Shown in pieces: positions 1 to 10,581 of a DNA stretch of 64,000 nucleotides. The notes below the pieces were generated by a model. It had not been told where the DNA came from. It saw only the letters and a program-made list of their open reading frames with translations, and did not search any database. The DNA is taken from contig BSDZ01000005.1 in assembly GCA_030268105.1 (NCBI GenBank), positions 1,488,001 to 1,552,000 of the forward strand. The letters run 5' to 3'. The position numbers and the translations under genes were made by a program. Numbering within the stretch: the stretch's first letter is position 1; the number at the start of each line of letters is the position of its first letter. Origin of the DNA: Volvox africanus. Taxonomy: Eukaryota > Chlorophyta > Chlorophyceae > Chlamydomonadales > Volvocaceae.

Positions 1-163
1 CCCCGTCCGGGAGATGGAATAATGGAAATCCCCCCCCCTATCTGGGGACCACTCGTTCCTTTGATGAAGCCCCACCACCAAGCCACATCCCATCACATCT
101 CATCACATTAACCCACACCAACTCCCGAGTGCATCTCCTACAACCTCACCTTCATCGTGCCAG

Positions 164-3100
164 GTGGTCAATTGCTTAGGATGCGGAAAGATATATGACT
201 GTCGCTCCGTAACCAACGACATTCTGAGATTCCTAGGTGAACGTGTACGGGGGTGTACGGAGATATACGGCAGATACATTTTAGACGTCTGGGGCAGAGA
301 CAGATGTCAACTTGTCAACAAGGCGGAAGAGTGGTGTGTGTTTGTGTGTGGGACCGGTGTCATTGGGGGTATGTTATGCCGGGAGGGGGTGAAGGGGGGG
401 AGGGAACCGTGATACTGAGTTGCTTGGCTGCAAAGGCCGTGGAGGGTCTTGTTAGCTCCCACTCCCTCTTCACCGCCTCACCACCTCACCGCCCCACATC
501 TCCTCTCCTCTCCCACATCTCATCACAGATCGTGGAGGCGTCTGCACCTTCTGTGGCGACAATGTACCGCTGTCGTACAAAGACAGGCATAAGGCCGCTG
601 CCGCCGCCATCGAAGCCGAGTCATCTTCGGAGCCGACGGGCGCTCCAGGGGCGGGGCCTGTGGAGGACGCGGCGACGATGGCGGCCCGGGCCTTCAAGGT
701 ACTGTGGTACATGTCAATTAAATTCTAATTTTGAATGTTTCTTTCAGGTGATGGAGAAAACTCATAAAAAAATCCTTACGTCGATATGAAAAACAAAATA
801 TTCAACCAAAACATGATTATTTGAATATATAATATATAATATATAATATTATACAATAATATGTAATAATATATGAATGATATATGAATATATATAAAAT
901 AAAGGCACAATGTTTAATTGGCTATTTTGTTTTCCATATATGTTGTGGCTTTATTTTTTGGGGGTTTTCATCGCAAGCAGGCAAGATATGGCGTAAATAA
1001 AATTTAAAAACTCGATGAAATGGTAATTTGGTCGATGCTCCTAACATTTAATGTTTATATTTAATATTGAAGTCGTGGGAGTCGTTATATTTTGTCAATG
1101 TGATCGGTAGCCGTACAGACTTGTGGGTCACTGTAAATGCTCCTGGGAACGGTGCCCTATGATGATGTCAGAGTTGTAGCAGCTGCCAAGGGCCTTATGC
1201 TAAAAAGTAAAAGATATTCAATTAAGCAGGTGCATTTTGCAAAATGAACGCATTATGTGCATCTGTCTCACATTGTATGTGTGTACATTCGTACATTCGT
1301 ACATTGCCGCGCAATGTACTATGCAGCGCGCTGCCTTTTAACATGTTTGATTGTACTACAGGATCGGCTCGTGGAGTATGACAGGAACGCGGCGAAGCGT
1401 ACGACAGTGATTGACGACCAGAGTGATTTCTTTGAAATCGACACGAACTCCTGGTTGACGGATCAGGTACGGCAAAACAAACTTTGGATGTGTTGGAAAT
1501 GGTAGGGCAGTTGGTATGGTTTGCTTTCCGGTACAGTGTTTGGTTGAATTTATGGTTACAGTTGATGTTGCTTCGGGATCTAGCATTTATTACCCAATGT
1601 TCCTCCCCCACGTGCCTTCCCCGCACTGCCTGAGTGAACTCTGTCTTCGGTCCCCCCTTCCCCCCCCTTTCGTGCAGCATCAGTTCCGATATGGGTTTTT
1701 CGTGGTTTTCTTTGGGCACTGACGTCCGTGTCCCCTTCCCCCTCTTTCCCCCTTCTCCCCCTCCCCCTCTTTCCAACCCCCCCAGGAGCGATCTGAGCTC
1801 CGTCAGCGGCGGCAGTTGGAGCAGGAGGCGGAGGAGGCTCGGCGGCGGCGTCTAACCGTCACCATTGACCTCATTGGCAGGAAGGTACGGCAAGAGCGGA
1901 CAGACGGACGGAGAAAGAGTGGACGTACTAAAATTTTGCCGTACTGAATGCCGTACAAATGCAAGAGGGACAGAGGATGGTATTGGGGCCTAACATGCCT
2001 CAAAATCTCACAAGTACGGAAACTGCCGAAACATACACGTCATTATAAAACCCTAAACCCTAAAACCCTAAGACGTGCGGGGTCCGGGGCTGTGTGCAAT
2101 GCTATTCAACGCTTCAACATTATGCTGTAACTGTTGACAGTTAGCGGTTAGTGGTTATGTTGTACGACTGCTTGTTTCGTTCTCGCTTCGGCAGAAGCTC
2201 GTTTTCTATTTGGTTCTTAGGGGCTGAGAAGTGCGGGCGATATCTCATTTGATTGTGTTGCCTATTTTGGTAATTGGCGTCTCGACGTAAAGTAAATCTG
2301 CTGTTGTCTTCATTATTGTGTTGTTTTCATCACAATTACCACCACCACCATCTTTACTTGATGATGCAGGTGGTGCTTGATGAGGACATGCGAAAGGCCG
2401 AGGAAGCGGCGGCCGCAGCGGCGGCGGAGCGTGCAGCGGCCGCGGCGAAAGCGGTGGCGGCTGCTGAAGCACTGCGCAATACTGACGGCGACGGAAGCGG
2501 CGCGTACGGCAGTGGCCTAGCCTTTGGCGGCAACGCCATGCCCTCCGCGGTAAGGCAGTCGTTGGGGCCTTGCGTTTTCAAAACACAGTTTGTTCGTTGT
2601 TGGTTGTTAGTTCACCGGCTTGTTAATTGTTACTGCACCTATCGTCCCTCTTGATGTGCGGTCACAGGGTGTTTCGTCGTCGCTGCAACCTCTGGGTTTC
2701 GTATTCGTATTTTCGCCTTATCCCCCCTCACACCCCGTCACACCCCCTCCCTCCCCTTCCCCTCCCCGTCCCCCCAGGCTGCGGGGGCATCCACCCGAGA
2801 GCAGCTGGCGGCCGCCATGGACTCTCTCCGCCGAATGAAGGCCACTATAAACCCCGCGGTGGCGGCGACCTCAGCGGCACCACTCTTCCTGCCCACTGCC
2901 GTACAAACGACGACATCAAGCTTGGCGGCAGGCGGCAAGTCGGGCAGCGGTGGCGGAGGTGCTCGCCGGTACGGGCCAGCAGCGGCGGCCGGTGCTGGCG
3001 GCGGTGGCCGGGCTTTAGTTGGGCCGGCAGCAGCGGGAGGAATGAAAGGTACGGCACGGGACAATGCCGGTATTGCAGTACGATCTGCCAGTATTGCATT

Positions 3101-3567
3101 AGCGGTAGGGAATCGGGGGTGAAGGGGGGATGATGCTGGGTGGGGTTTCGTTTGTGGACACGCTTCTCCAGGGAAGTAGGCGGGGTTCAGATAGGACAGG
3201 ATAGGATAGCGCAGCTCGTCCCTCATCATATTGTTTCCCCCCCTTCCCCAAACACACACACACACACACACACACGTCCCCCAACCTCTCCCTACGGTTC
3301 GGCTCAGCTGGGCGTCACGTGGGTACGGCACGTCCCGGGCAGCTGCACGACCGAGTACAACACGATCTGGGTGCCGAACTTGGGTTTGACGCCTTCGGAG
3401 CGGAATTGGCGCTGGACGAGCTTCTGGGAGGTGCTCTGCTGGCGGCGGAGGTGCGTCGTGGTGGTGGTGGTGGTGGTGTTATTGCTACTGCTGCTGGCGG
3501 GGTGTGCGGCGCAGGTGCTGCAGGTCGGCCGGGGCTTGGTAGGTCCTGGGATCCCCTTCGGGTGTAA
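164..3567 (+). CDS. TRIP4/ASC-1-like zinc-finger transcription coactivator, 5' part outside the window
   Basis: Seven exons join in one open frame: 164-236, 529-698, 1362-1466, 1786-1884, 2370-2549, 2778-3104 and 3343-3567 (about 392 residues, stop TAA). The first two hold most of a C2HC5-type zinc finger (NCLGCGKIYDC, then CTFCG); the first Cys pair must lie left of the window. Exons 3-4 carry the family signature: an acidic stretch VIDDQSDFFEIDTNSWL, a charged helix, then LTVTIDLIGRK, closely like animal TRIP4. In the known family these proteins bind nuclear receptors and basal transcription factors and belong to a helicase-containing coactivator/ribosome-rescue complex. Exons 5-7 are Ala/Gly-rich and not diagnostic. 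The last two junctions are the least certain. A donor at 3417 onward could instead splice to an acceptor near 3665 and lengthen the C-terminus. Confidence 0.84.
2048..2072. repeat. Interstitial telomere-like repeat in an intron
   Basis: Three near-perfect units of CCCTAAA/CCCTAAAA follow one another inside intron 4 of the TRIP4-like gene. Plants and green algae use TTTAGGG or TTTTAGGG telomeres. The short run is probably a relic of double-strand-break repair. A second short run lies at 42951-42977. Confidence 0.6.
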
Positions 3568-5788
3568 GGCAGTAGCGGCGGTGTAATCTAACCACAACCT
3601 CCCCTTCCCCCTTTCCCTTTCCCATTCCGGGTAGAGAAAGGGGGAGGGGGGACTCTGTTTCTCAGGTGGCTCGGGAACGGACTTGTGGCATCAGAGAACA
3701 CGTAACACACGGTACGAACGCACAAACACACACGCACGCATACACGCCACGGCATATGGAGAAGCAGAGGAAGGGAGAGGAAGTTTTTTGGGTTCTGAGG
3801 TGGGGGGCCTATGGCTCCGGGTCGAGAGAGGTGGGGAACCGGACGGGAAGCAGGGACTTGCACTTGGAAGGCAGGATGCAAGTGCTAACTGTGTGTGTGT
3901 GTGCGTGTGTGTGTATGCGTGTGTATGCGTGTGTGGGTGTGGAGGGAGAACGAAGGCTAGATGAAGAGACGGAGAACTAAAGGGGAGTAAGATTCCCCAA
4001 CCTCCCCCTGGCCCCCCTTCCCCCATCGCTCCGAAACCCCTTTCCCGAACCCCACTGAAGCAAGGTGGGGTTGCGTTCATGGTAAATCGTGATACGCGTA
4101 CGGCATACACATGCAGCGTTCTCTTGCAGCATTCATGGCAACGTTTTTTGTTGCTCAAGTGTTATCATTTGATATCTAGATTTTGGATTTAAGACGTGCC
4201 GGGTGGGTACCGTGTGTGTTTTTGTGCGCACTCTTGTGTAGAGTTGGAGGGTCGGGGAGGGTCGGGAGGGAACAAGGGGAGGGTTGAGTGCAAGAGGCCT
4301 GGTTCTGTTGTTGAAAATCACCGTGATGCCACCGGGTGCGAGAGGGCGGGTGGGCGGGGAGAAGACAAATTGGCGTTATTGGTTTTTTTATCCCTTCCCT
4401 CGTGTCGTTAGGAGTTTGCTGTTACGATTTTTGCCATCCTGTTCCGCGCTGCTCTTTCGCCCTACCGTTTCCACCGCTTCCGTGAAATTGTGCCGGGATA
4501 TAGGCGAAGCGTAATTGGGGTACACCTGTTTTTCCAGGGCGAGATGGGGAGGTCGTCACAACTGGGTGGGATGCCCTGCCTGGGATATGGATTTAGGTGG
4601 ATCGGCGTAAGGCCCTTTCTGGGTCCTGTTTCTGGGTTGTTTAAGTCATCTCTTCTGTTTGCAAAAATGAGGTCCGCTTCCTGTCACGGCCTTCTGCCAT
4701 AAGGGAGTGCGTGCTATTAGAGCTCGTGTTGTGGCGGGGACAGAACTAGCTGGAAGAAAACCCTGCCCGGGAACAAAAAATAGAAGAGTACAACATGGCA
4801 CCGCCGCTGTCATAGACTCATAGTTCACCAATAATGGTACCACAATTGGCGACGCGTTTGACGCGACACCTAGATAAATTGAATTTCCAAAGGGTTGAAC
4901 GGGAGCTATGAATAGGGATCGCAACTTTGGATGAACCTAGTCTACAACGGCAGGGACTACTAATAGCAGTTACCGATTCTGGTGCCTTCTTAAATAGCTT
5001 CGTGGGCCACGCTGGAAGGACGCACATTTAAAATGCTGTCGAAACATAGTGAAGGGCGTGCAGTAATGATTTCGGGTTGCATTTTATTAATTGGGGCCGC
5101 ACGGCATGAAATGCAAAGTCACGATATCCGTACATTTTGGGTACAGCTGCGTGAATCTGGTCGTCTAAACTTGGCCTTTGTTAGGCGCGAAAGTATGTTT
5201 GTGAGCAGACATCAAGTTGTTTAGGATCCTTGGCGCAGGGACGCTCGCCGCAGGGAAGGCACACGCAGTGCTTTTCGTTGTTTGCCAGAAAGATAACAGA
5301 GCTTGAAATTTAAAAGCTTGTTTTACGTCTTAGTGAATTTATGTAGCTATATTCCTGGCTGTTGTGGTTAATGAAATGGAGGCCCAAACGGTCGGAAAAC
5401 CGTTTCATCTTGACGATGGCTAGTCAACTGGTACATCAGATAACACATGGCCGTTGATGACAACACATTATTTGCTTAAATATGAACGCGGACTGCACGC
5501 TTGGCTGCCATCAGCAATGGGATTGTGTGTAGCATCATCACCTGCATGTACATCTTTCGCTCAAGAGCCTCAGCAAGAGCCGTCAACCTCTTCCGTTCCC
5601 GAACCTTCCCAAATGCCCAGACGCCTTGTAAGCAAACACTTGAAGCGTCCTTGGCCCCACAACCCGAATAGCTCACAAACCAGCTACAAAATCTTCACCC
5701 TCTCTCACCCTTTTGCGTACATTACAACCCCTTCTTCTTTGGCTTGGGCTCACCCTACATAGCAGATTCAGAAGACCCAAATCAGATC
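3568..5788. other. Intergenic stretch between the TRIP4-like and AlkB-like genes
   Basis: It holds a C-rich tract (about 3596-3630), CA/CG and GT dinucleotide runs (about 3720-3750 and 3890-3935) and otherwise unique sequence. A 5'-exon of the AlkB gene may lie at 5457-5627: it is open and ends at a good donor (GTAAGC at 5628), but the nearest acceptors do not join it in phase to the conserved exon. I see no other supported gene. Confidence 0.5.
3582..3586 (+). promoter_or_regulatory. Possible polyadenylation signal (TGTAA) of the TRIP4-like gene
   Basis: TGTAA is the usual polyadenylation signal in chlorophyte algae. This copy lies only 15 bases after the stop codon, and the stop itself is part of another TGTAA, so its use is uncertain. 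Confidence 0.3.
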
Positions 5789-7642
5789 ATGCAATCCTTT
5801 CCGCATTTCGAATCGCAGGATGCAACCTACGATATTTGCTCGGCCCCTTCAACCTCCTCCAGGGCCGCGACTGAGATAGCGCCTCTACCCAGCCTGCAGC
5901 ACCAGCACGAGCTCCAGCAGCGCAACCAGGGGGGAATCCCTCGGGCCGTGGAAGACCTGCCGCCGGGTGTCGTACTTCTCAAAGGCTACCTCACGATGGA
6001 CGAGCAGATTCGGATCGTTCATCAGATCAGGGAGCTTGGGATAGGGCCCGGCGGATTTTACACCCCTTCGTACATAACTGGAACGCGGCTTTGGCTACAT
6101 ATGATGTGCATGGGACTCCATTGGGAGCCTCGTACGAATTCGTACGAAACCATTAGGTATGTACGAGCATACAGAAGCTTACCGAAGTGGAAGTACTATG
6201 GTGTCCCATAGGCGGGGACCTCGTTTTGTTCGGGCTTCAAAGGTGCTGGTATAAGCATACGAATATTCCGGACGGAGTGGCATCAGAGCACATCATCATT
6301 ACCACCATCATCACTATCAAGAAATAATTTAATTTGTTACATCACCAGCTTGTTACCAGCCATCTTCTCTATACCCGACTTGCAGGTCCTCTTATGACGG
6401 TGCGACGCCGCCTCCAATTCCCTCATGGCTCGTGGAGCTGTGCGGGCGCTGCTTGGCGGCGGCCTCCGCTGCCGCTGTGGCAGCAGGCGGCTCCCGCTTT
6501 CCGCCGCTCCAACCGGACATCTGCCTGGCCAATTTTTATGAGCGGTCGGGGAAGCTGGGGATGCACCAGGTGGGTGGCCATTGGGTTGGGTTTCGTGGGG
6601 TACGTGTTTGTGTTTGTGTGCATTGTATATCATGTGTTGAAGGTTGCTGTTGTACGGATGCCCCTGCCTGTGTCATCCCTTACATGCTTGAGCTGTTCTC
6701 TGTAAGTCGCCGACAGAGGTCTGTGGATGCCTTTGGACCTCACACGATGCATGTACTGCATGTACTGCAGGACAAAGACGAAATGCCGGATTCGCTTCGC
6801 GCGGGGCTGCCCGTGGTGTCGTTGTCTCTGGGCGACGCAGCAGATTTCCAGTACGGCACGTAGGTCGCGATCCCTACTCCAGGTTGCATCGCCTCATGTC
6901 ATGTCCCTTAAGCCCGTGATGCATGTCCCTCCGTCAGTCCTTCGCAGCTACGATTGATGATCCCATGACATCACGATCACAATCTCTCACAAACACAGGG
7001 CACCCCCGTGAGCCCATGGCTCATCTTTTCAACAACCTGATGCCAACATGGCCCCCGAGTTTGAAGTGGTAGCGATGGGCCTCCTCCCCACTCTCCCCAC
7101 TCTCCCCTCCCCCCTCCCCCCCTCCCCCACTCCCCCCTTCCCCCCATCCCCCACTCCCCTTTCCCCCCTCCCCCACTTGCCCACTCCTCCACTCCCCTTT
7201 CCCCCCTCCCCCCCTCCCCCCCTCCCCCACTCCCCCGATGAGGGGTCGTGACTCCGTAAGCTCAACTCGCCTAGCTTGTGTACCTCACCGCATACGGCCC
7301 GTAAGATCTATAGATATGTCCGGATATCGAATGATCAATCACCCATAGACCTTCCCCTTCCCCACCTTCCTCAGGAGCAGGGACGTGGAGCAGGCGTCCA
7401 CAGTCCGGCTGGAGTCCGGAGACCTCCTGGTCTTCGGGGGCCCCGGCCGCATGATCTTCCACGCCGTAGCCAGGGTGCACCCCAACACAGCACCGCAGGA
7501 GCTCATCCGGGAGACGGGACTGAGACCGGGTCGCCTCAACCTGACATTCCGGCAGTATAAGGCACCCACGGGAGGGACGGGAACAGGGACGGGGACGGGG
7601 ACGGGGACGGGGACGGGGGCTCGTGGGAAGGGCAAGTCATGA
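5789..7642 (+). CDS. AlkB-family Fe(II)/2-oxoglutarate-dependent dioxygenase
   Basis: Four exons, 5789-6156, 6386-6569, 6771-6859 and 7375-7642, give 302 residues with matching phases at each junction. The family normally removes alkyl groups from nucleic acids (DNA, tRNA or mRNA) by oxidation, using iron and 2-oxoglutarate. All key residues are visible: the iron-binding H183-x-D185 split across intron 2 (LGMHQ then DKDE), distal H243 (RMIFHAV), and the C-terminal RxNxTxR motif (R267 to R273, RLNLTFR) that binds 2-oxoglutarate. The substrate-side segment GGFYTPSY and the PPPIPSW loop also fit the plant/bacterial ALKBH1-like branch. The start at ATG 5789 is the first in-frame Met; an upstream exon with a targeting peptide is possible. 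The tail (about 279-302) is a GT dipeptide run encoded by a GGGGAC microsatellite, probably not functional. Confidence 0.92.
7078..7246. repeat. C-rich imperfect minisatellite in AlkB intron 3
   Basis: Tracts built of CCCC, CT and CACT blocks repeat with little interruption through the middle of the intron 6860-7374. They create long open frames on both strands that are not genes. Confidence 0.8.
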
Positions 7643-9376
7643 GATAATGTTGCGACGATTAATTGCTGATGAGATCACACGAGCACTGCCCTTATAGGCA
7701 GGGTTTCATGGCGAGGGCCGGAGGGGTGGGGATTACACGTCGAATGAACGAGGCAATGTTGCAAACGGATGGCTAGGTTTAACGCTGGGTGGGGGTTTTA
7801 AGGATTGAGTTGAGGAGGGGGGGTCGGAGCGAGGGTTGGCACTCTGGGGCGATTGCGGCAGCGAGTTGGGCTGAGGCGTTGCCAGGTTATGACTCTCCTC
7901 CTCTCTCCCTAAAACCAGCGGCGATGGTCCCTAGATGATGACCTTGGTATTGTTGATGTAATAGCGCAGTGGGGGGCTTAGATAGAAGGCAGGAAGACGC
8001 GGGGGTTCGTGCATGTGTAGATAGGTGTGGTGTATGTGTGTGTTTGGTGGGAGGGAGAGGCAAAAGAGACCTGACCGCAATCAGTAGCTGTAGCCTCGGC
8101 CTCGTATGTATGTGCGGTTTAGATTCGACTGGGTTAAGGCCCCAGTACGGCACGGTTGTCCGTTATTGCGACCACTTAATCCAGCTGTCCATAGCAGCTG
8201 TCAAGGCTGCTGCATGAAGCATGACATATGTAGTATGCGGTAAGTATGCGGATATGTAGTATCTCGTTTCGTTTATTTCTAGAGATCTCGCCCTTTTCCC
8301 TCACAGAAGCCAAACGATAAAGGATAAGAAAACCCTCAGGATATGTCACGATGAAAACATTTTAACATCTTGTAGATTTGTTCCGTAGGGGGAGGGGTAA
8401 GGTATCGCCTACCCGCAACTCCTCTGGAAAAGACTCTTCAGATGACTAGAGATGACTGGTGCGTGCGATTAGGATGCTAGGAGTTGCATGTTTCAGCAGG
8501 CTGCGAGTGACGCGGAAAAAGAAAATGGCCATGTATGGTAATGCAAACCAAAGGCCTGGTGTATCAGTTGACGTTATGACGTATCTATGCCGGTGATCAA
8601 ACACGTGACTTGCGATACTTAAGTTAGTTGTAGTTAAGATGCTTTACCGTGTGGTTTTATGATAACTGCCGGTCACCTAGGTTTCAGGTTTCTCCATTTT
8701 CCCCATCTTATTTATATATATTTCCTGATCTTATGCGAAATGTGAGGCCTTTTTGTTCATCTTAAATGGAGCAGATGGTGGACGGCGAGGGAGTTGAGGA
8801 AGTCAACCCAGGAATGATGTTTTCATGTACAAGGTTTACGATCGGACTGATAGAGGGGGCGCTTCCAATGAGGGATGCCTCGTTAGGCACCATTACATAT
8901 CATCATCCACCATCGCGTGCTCGGGAGGCTTCATCAGGTACCAGTCGCAAACTGCCAGATGGCACATTAAATAGCATATCCTGTTGGCTTCTGACAATTG
9001 GCTTTACCTGAGGGATCTGGAATCCAGTACTATCACACTTCTTTCAGGGCCGAAGGTATTACATATTGGCCTTAGAAGTTCAAACTCTGTTGAAGATGGT
9101 TTACAGATATGGCAACGTCCTGGATTCAGTTCTGCAAGGTAGCAACTCCTTTACGAAGCAAAAATCCTAACGCAATTTTTAGCACAGAGGCTTTGACAGC
9201 CATAGAGTCTAGGCTCAACCATGGATCTGCTGTATAATGCTGATATCTGAACAATGAGGGTAGGGTAGTGGAGAGGTGTCACGGCTGTGACACATTCTTT
9301 ACATAAGTTCTTAACGATTTATGTGTACGCTGTTTTAATTATGTCTGCACTATGAACATTGGATGCTTAAATGTCA
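7643..9376. other. Intergenic stretch downstream of the AlkB-like gene
   Basis: It starts with the 3' untranslated region of the AlkB-like gene. The rest is unique, moderately AT-rich sequence. The short open frames here (for example 8766-9011, 81 codons) show no recognisable motif or splice context. Confidence 0.5.
7957..7961 (+). promoter_or_regulatory. Likely polyadenylation signal (TGTAA) of the AlkB-like gene
   Basis: It is the first well-placed TGTAA after the stop codon, giving a 3' untranslated region of about 0.3 kb, which is normal for volvocine algae. Confidence 0.5.
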
Positions 9377-9459
9377 TGCTCATACGGGGGCTCGAACCCC
9401 GGACCTGCGGCTTTCTCGTAGCATAAGACCACCGCTCTAACCGACTGAGCTATATGAGC
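9377..9459 (-). tRNA. tRNA gene, probably tRNA-Ile(UAU), with a 9-nt intron
   Basis: Read on the minus strand the gene folds as a full cloverleaf. The acceptor stem is GCTCATA/TATGAGC with discriminator A. The D-arm is GCTC...GAGC, the anticodon stem GTGGT/GCCGC, and the T-arm CGGGG TTCGAGC CCCCG. The internal RNA polymerase III promoter is present (A box TAGCTCAGTCGG, B box GGTTCGAGCCC). The anticodon loop is 16 nt instead of 7. Placing a 9-nt intron at the canonical site after base 37 leaves loop CTTATGA and anticodon TAT (Ile, codon AUA). G at position 37 is unusual for such a tRNA, so the identity is less sure than the gene. No strong T-run terminator follows. Confidence 0.88.
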
Positions 9460-10581
9460 ACGTGCAAGAGTCCTCGCGGAAAGAATATAACACGACAATT
9501 TGCAGTCATTTTTGATCGTTTTTGATAGCGCCCATGGAGGGCCCTATCCAAGGCCCTGTCCCAAGACAGTCTCGTCTCCATCGCCATCGTAATCTGATGC
9601 CACCTTGTGGGAAGTGCACATGTCATCAGTGGACAACGACATGGGACATGTCGTCAGTGGACAAGAACATCTTGCACGCCCGTGCTAGTGGCAGACGGTC
9701 GACCTGAGTAAGCGATGGCTTAATCTCGTGATCTCACCCAAATGTTGACAATCTACACTCATGGACCTCTCTCCCCTTTGCTGTGTTGCTTTAATTCAAT
9801 TCATATTGCTATCACACATTGTTCAAAAGAAAAGGTCAGGTCATACTACATATGATTATTGGAAGATATGCGAAATTATTAGGAATTTCGATTACACTAA
9901 CAGTGCATGTTACGGTAATGCACATGAAAACAGGCTTGTCCCGATCTCCCGAAACCTGCTCAGTGTTGGGAGTTTTCAAGTGGTTGATGAACGCAATAAT
10001 TGTTGTCTTTAAATAACTATATCTCAAACAAGGTTTTTATATGACGATCAGGGATCGACCAACATAGAATGACTAATCTCCGTACATAAGAATTGCATCT
10101 GCATGCCTGATCTGTCCATGAAACAAAGCTTGAGGAGTAATGCAGAGATAAAGATTTTGTCATATTGTATGGTAACGGTTACCATGCGTGCTTGATCACT
10201 TGATCCGTGAATTGGGAGTCAAGCGGTCGTCAAGGTATCGGCACGCTGAAGCATTTTTTTCGTTGAAGCATGTTCTTAATAACAATGGCCATGCAAGAGG
10301 AATTTCATGTTTTCTTATAATTAAGTTTAATAGAGTCATAGAAGCACATGCCTTTCGGTATTATAGTCCTCGCGCTCGCACGCTCTGCCCTTGGTGGCTT
10401 AGTCTTAGGCTTAGGATTATTGGCTTAGGATTTAAGTATCGTAAATTTGAGAACCTAAATACAAGAAACTCTCCTGGATTTCAGCAGTAGCAATTGGCAG
10501 CGAAGGACATACGGCTGCCCCGCATACATTGGAAGTACCCATACAATCACCCGCATCATTGCGCCAAGCCATCGCCTGGTA
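9460..10581. other. Intergenic stretch between the tRNA and the 885-codon gene
   Basis: It contains a short tandem duplication at about 9618-9670 (two copies of an ACATGTCRTCAGTGGACAA-type unit of roughly 28 bp) and AT-rich unique sequence. The stretch just before 10582 probably carries the promoter and 5' untranslated region of the next gene. No TATA box or coding exon stands out. Confidence 0.45.

Noticed and set aside
5457..5627. Possible first exon of the AlkB-like gene
   Set aside because: It has a good donor, but no acceptor nearby joins it to the conserved exon without changing phase. Kept only as a possibility.
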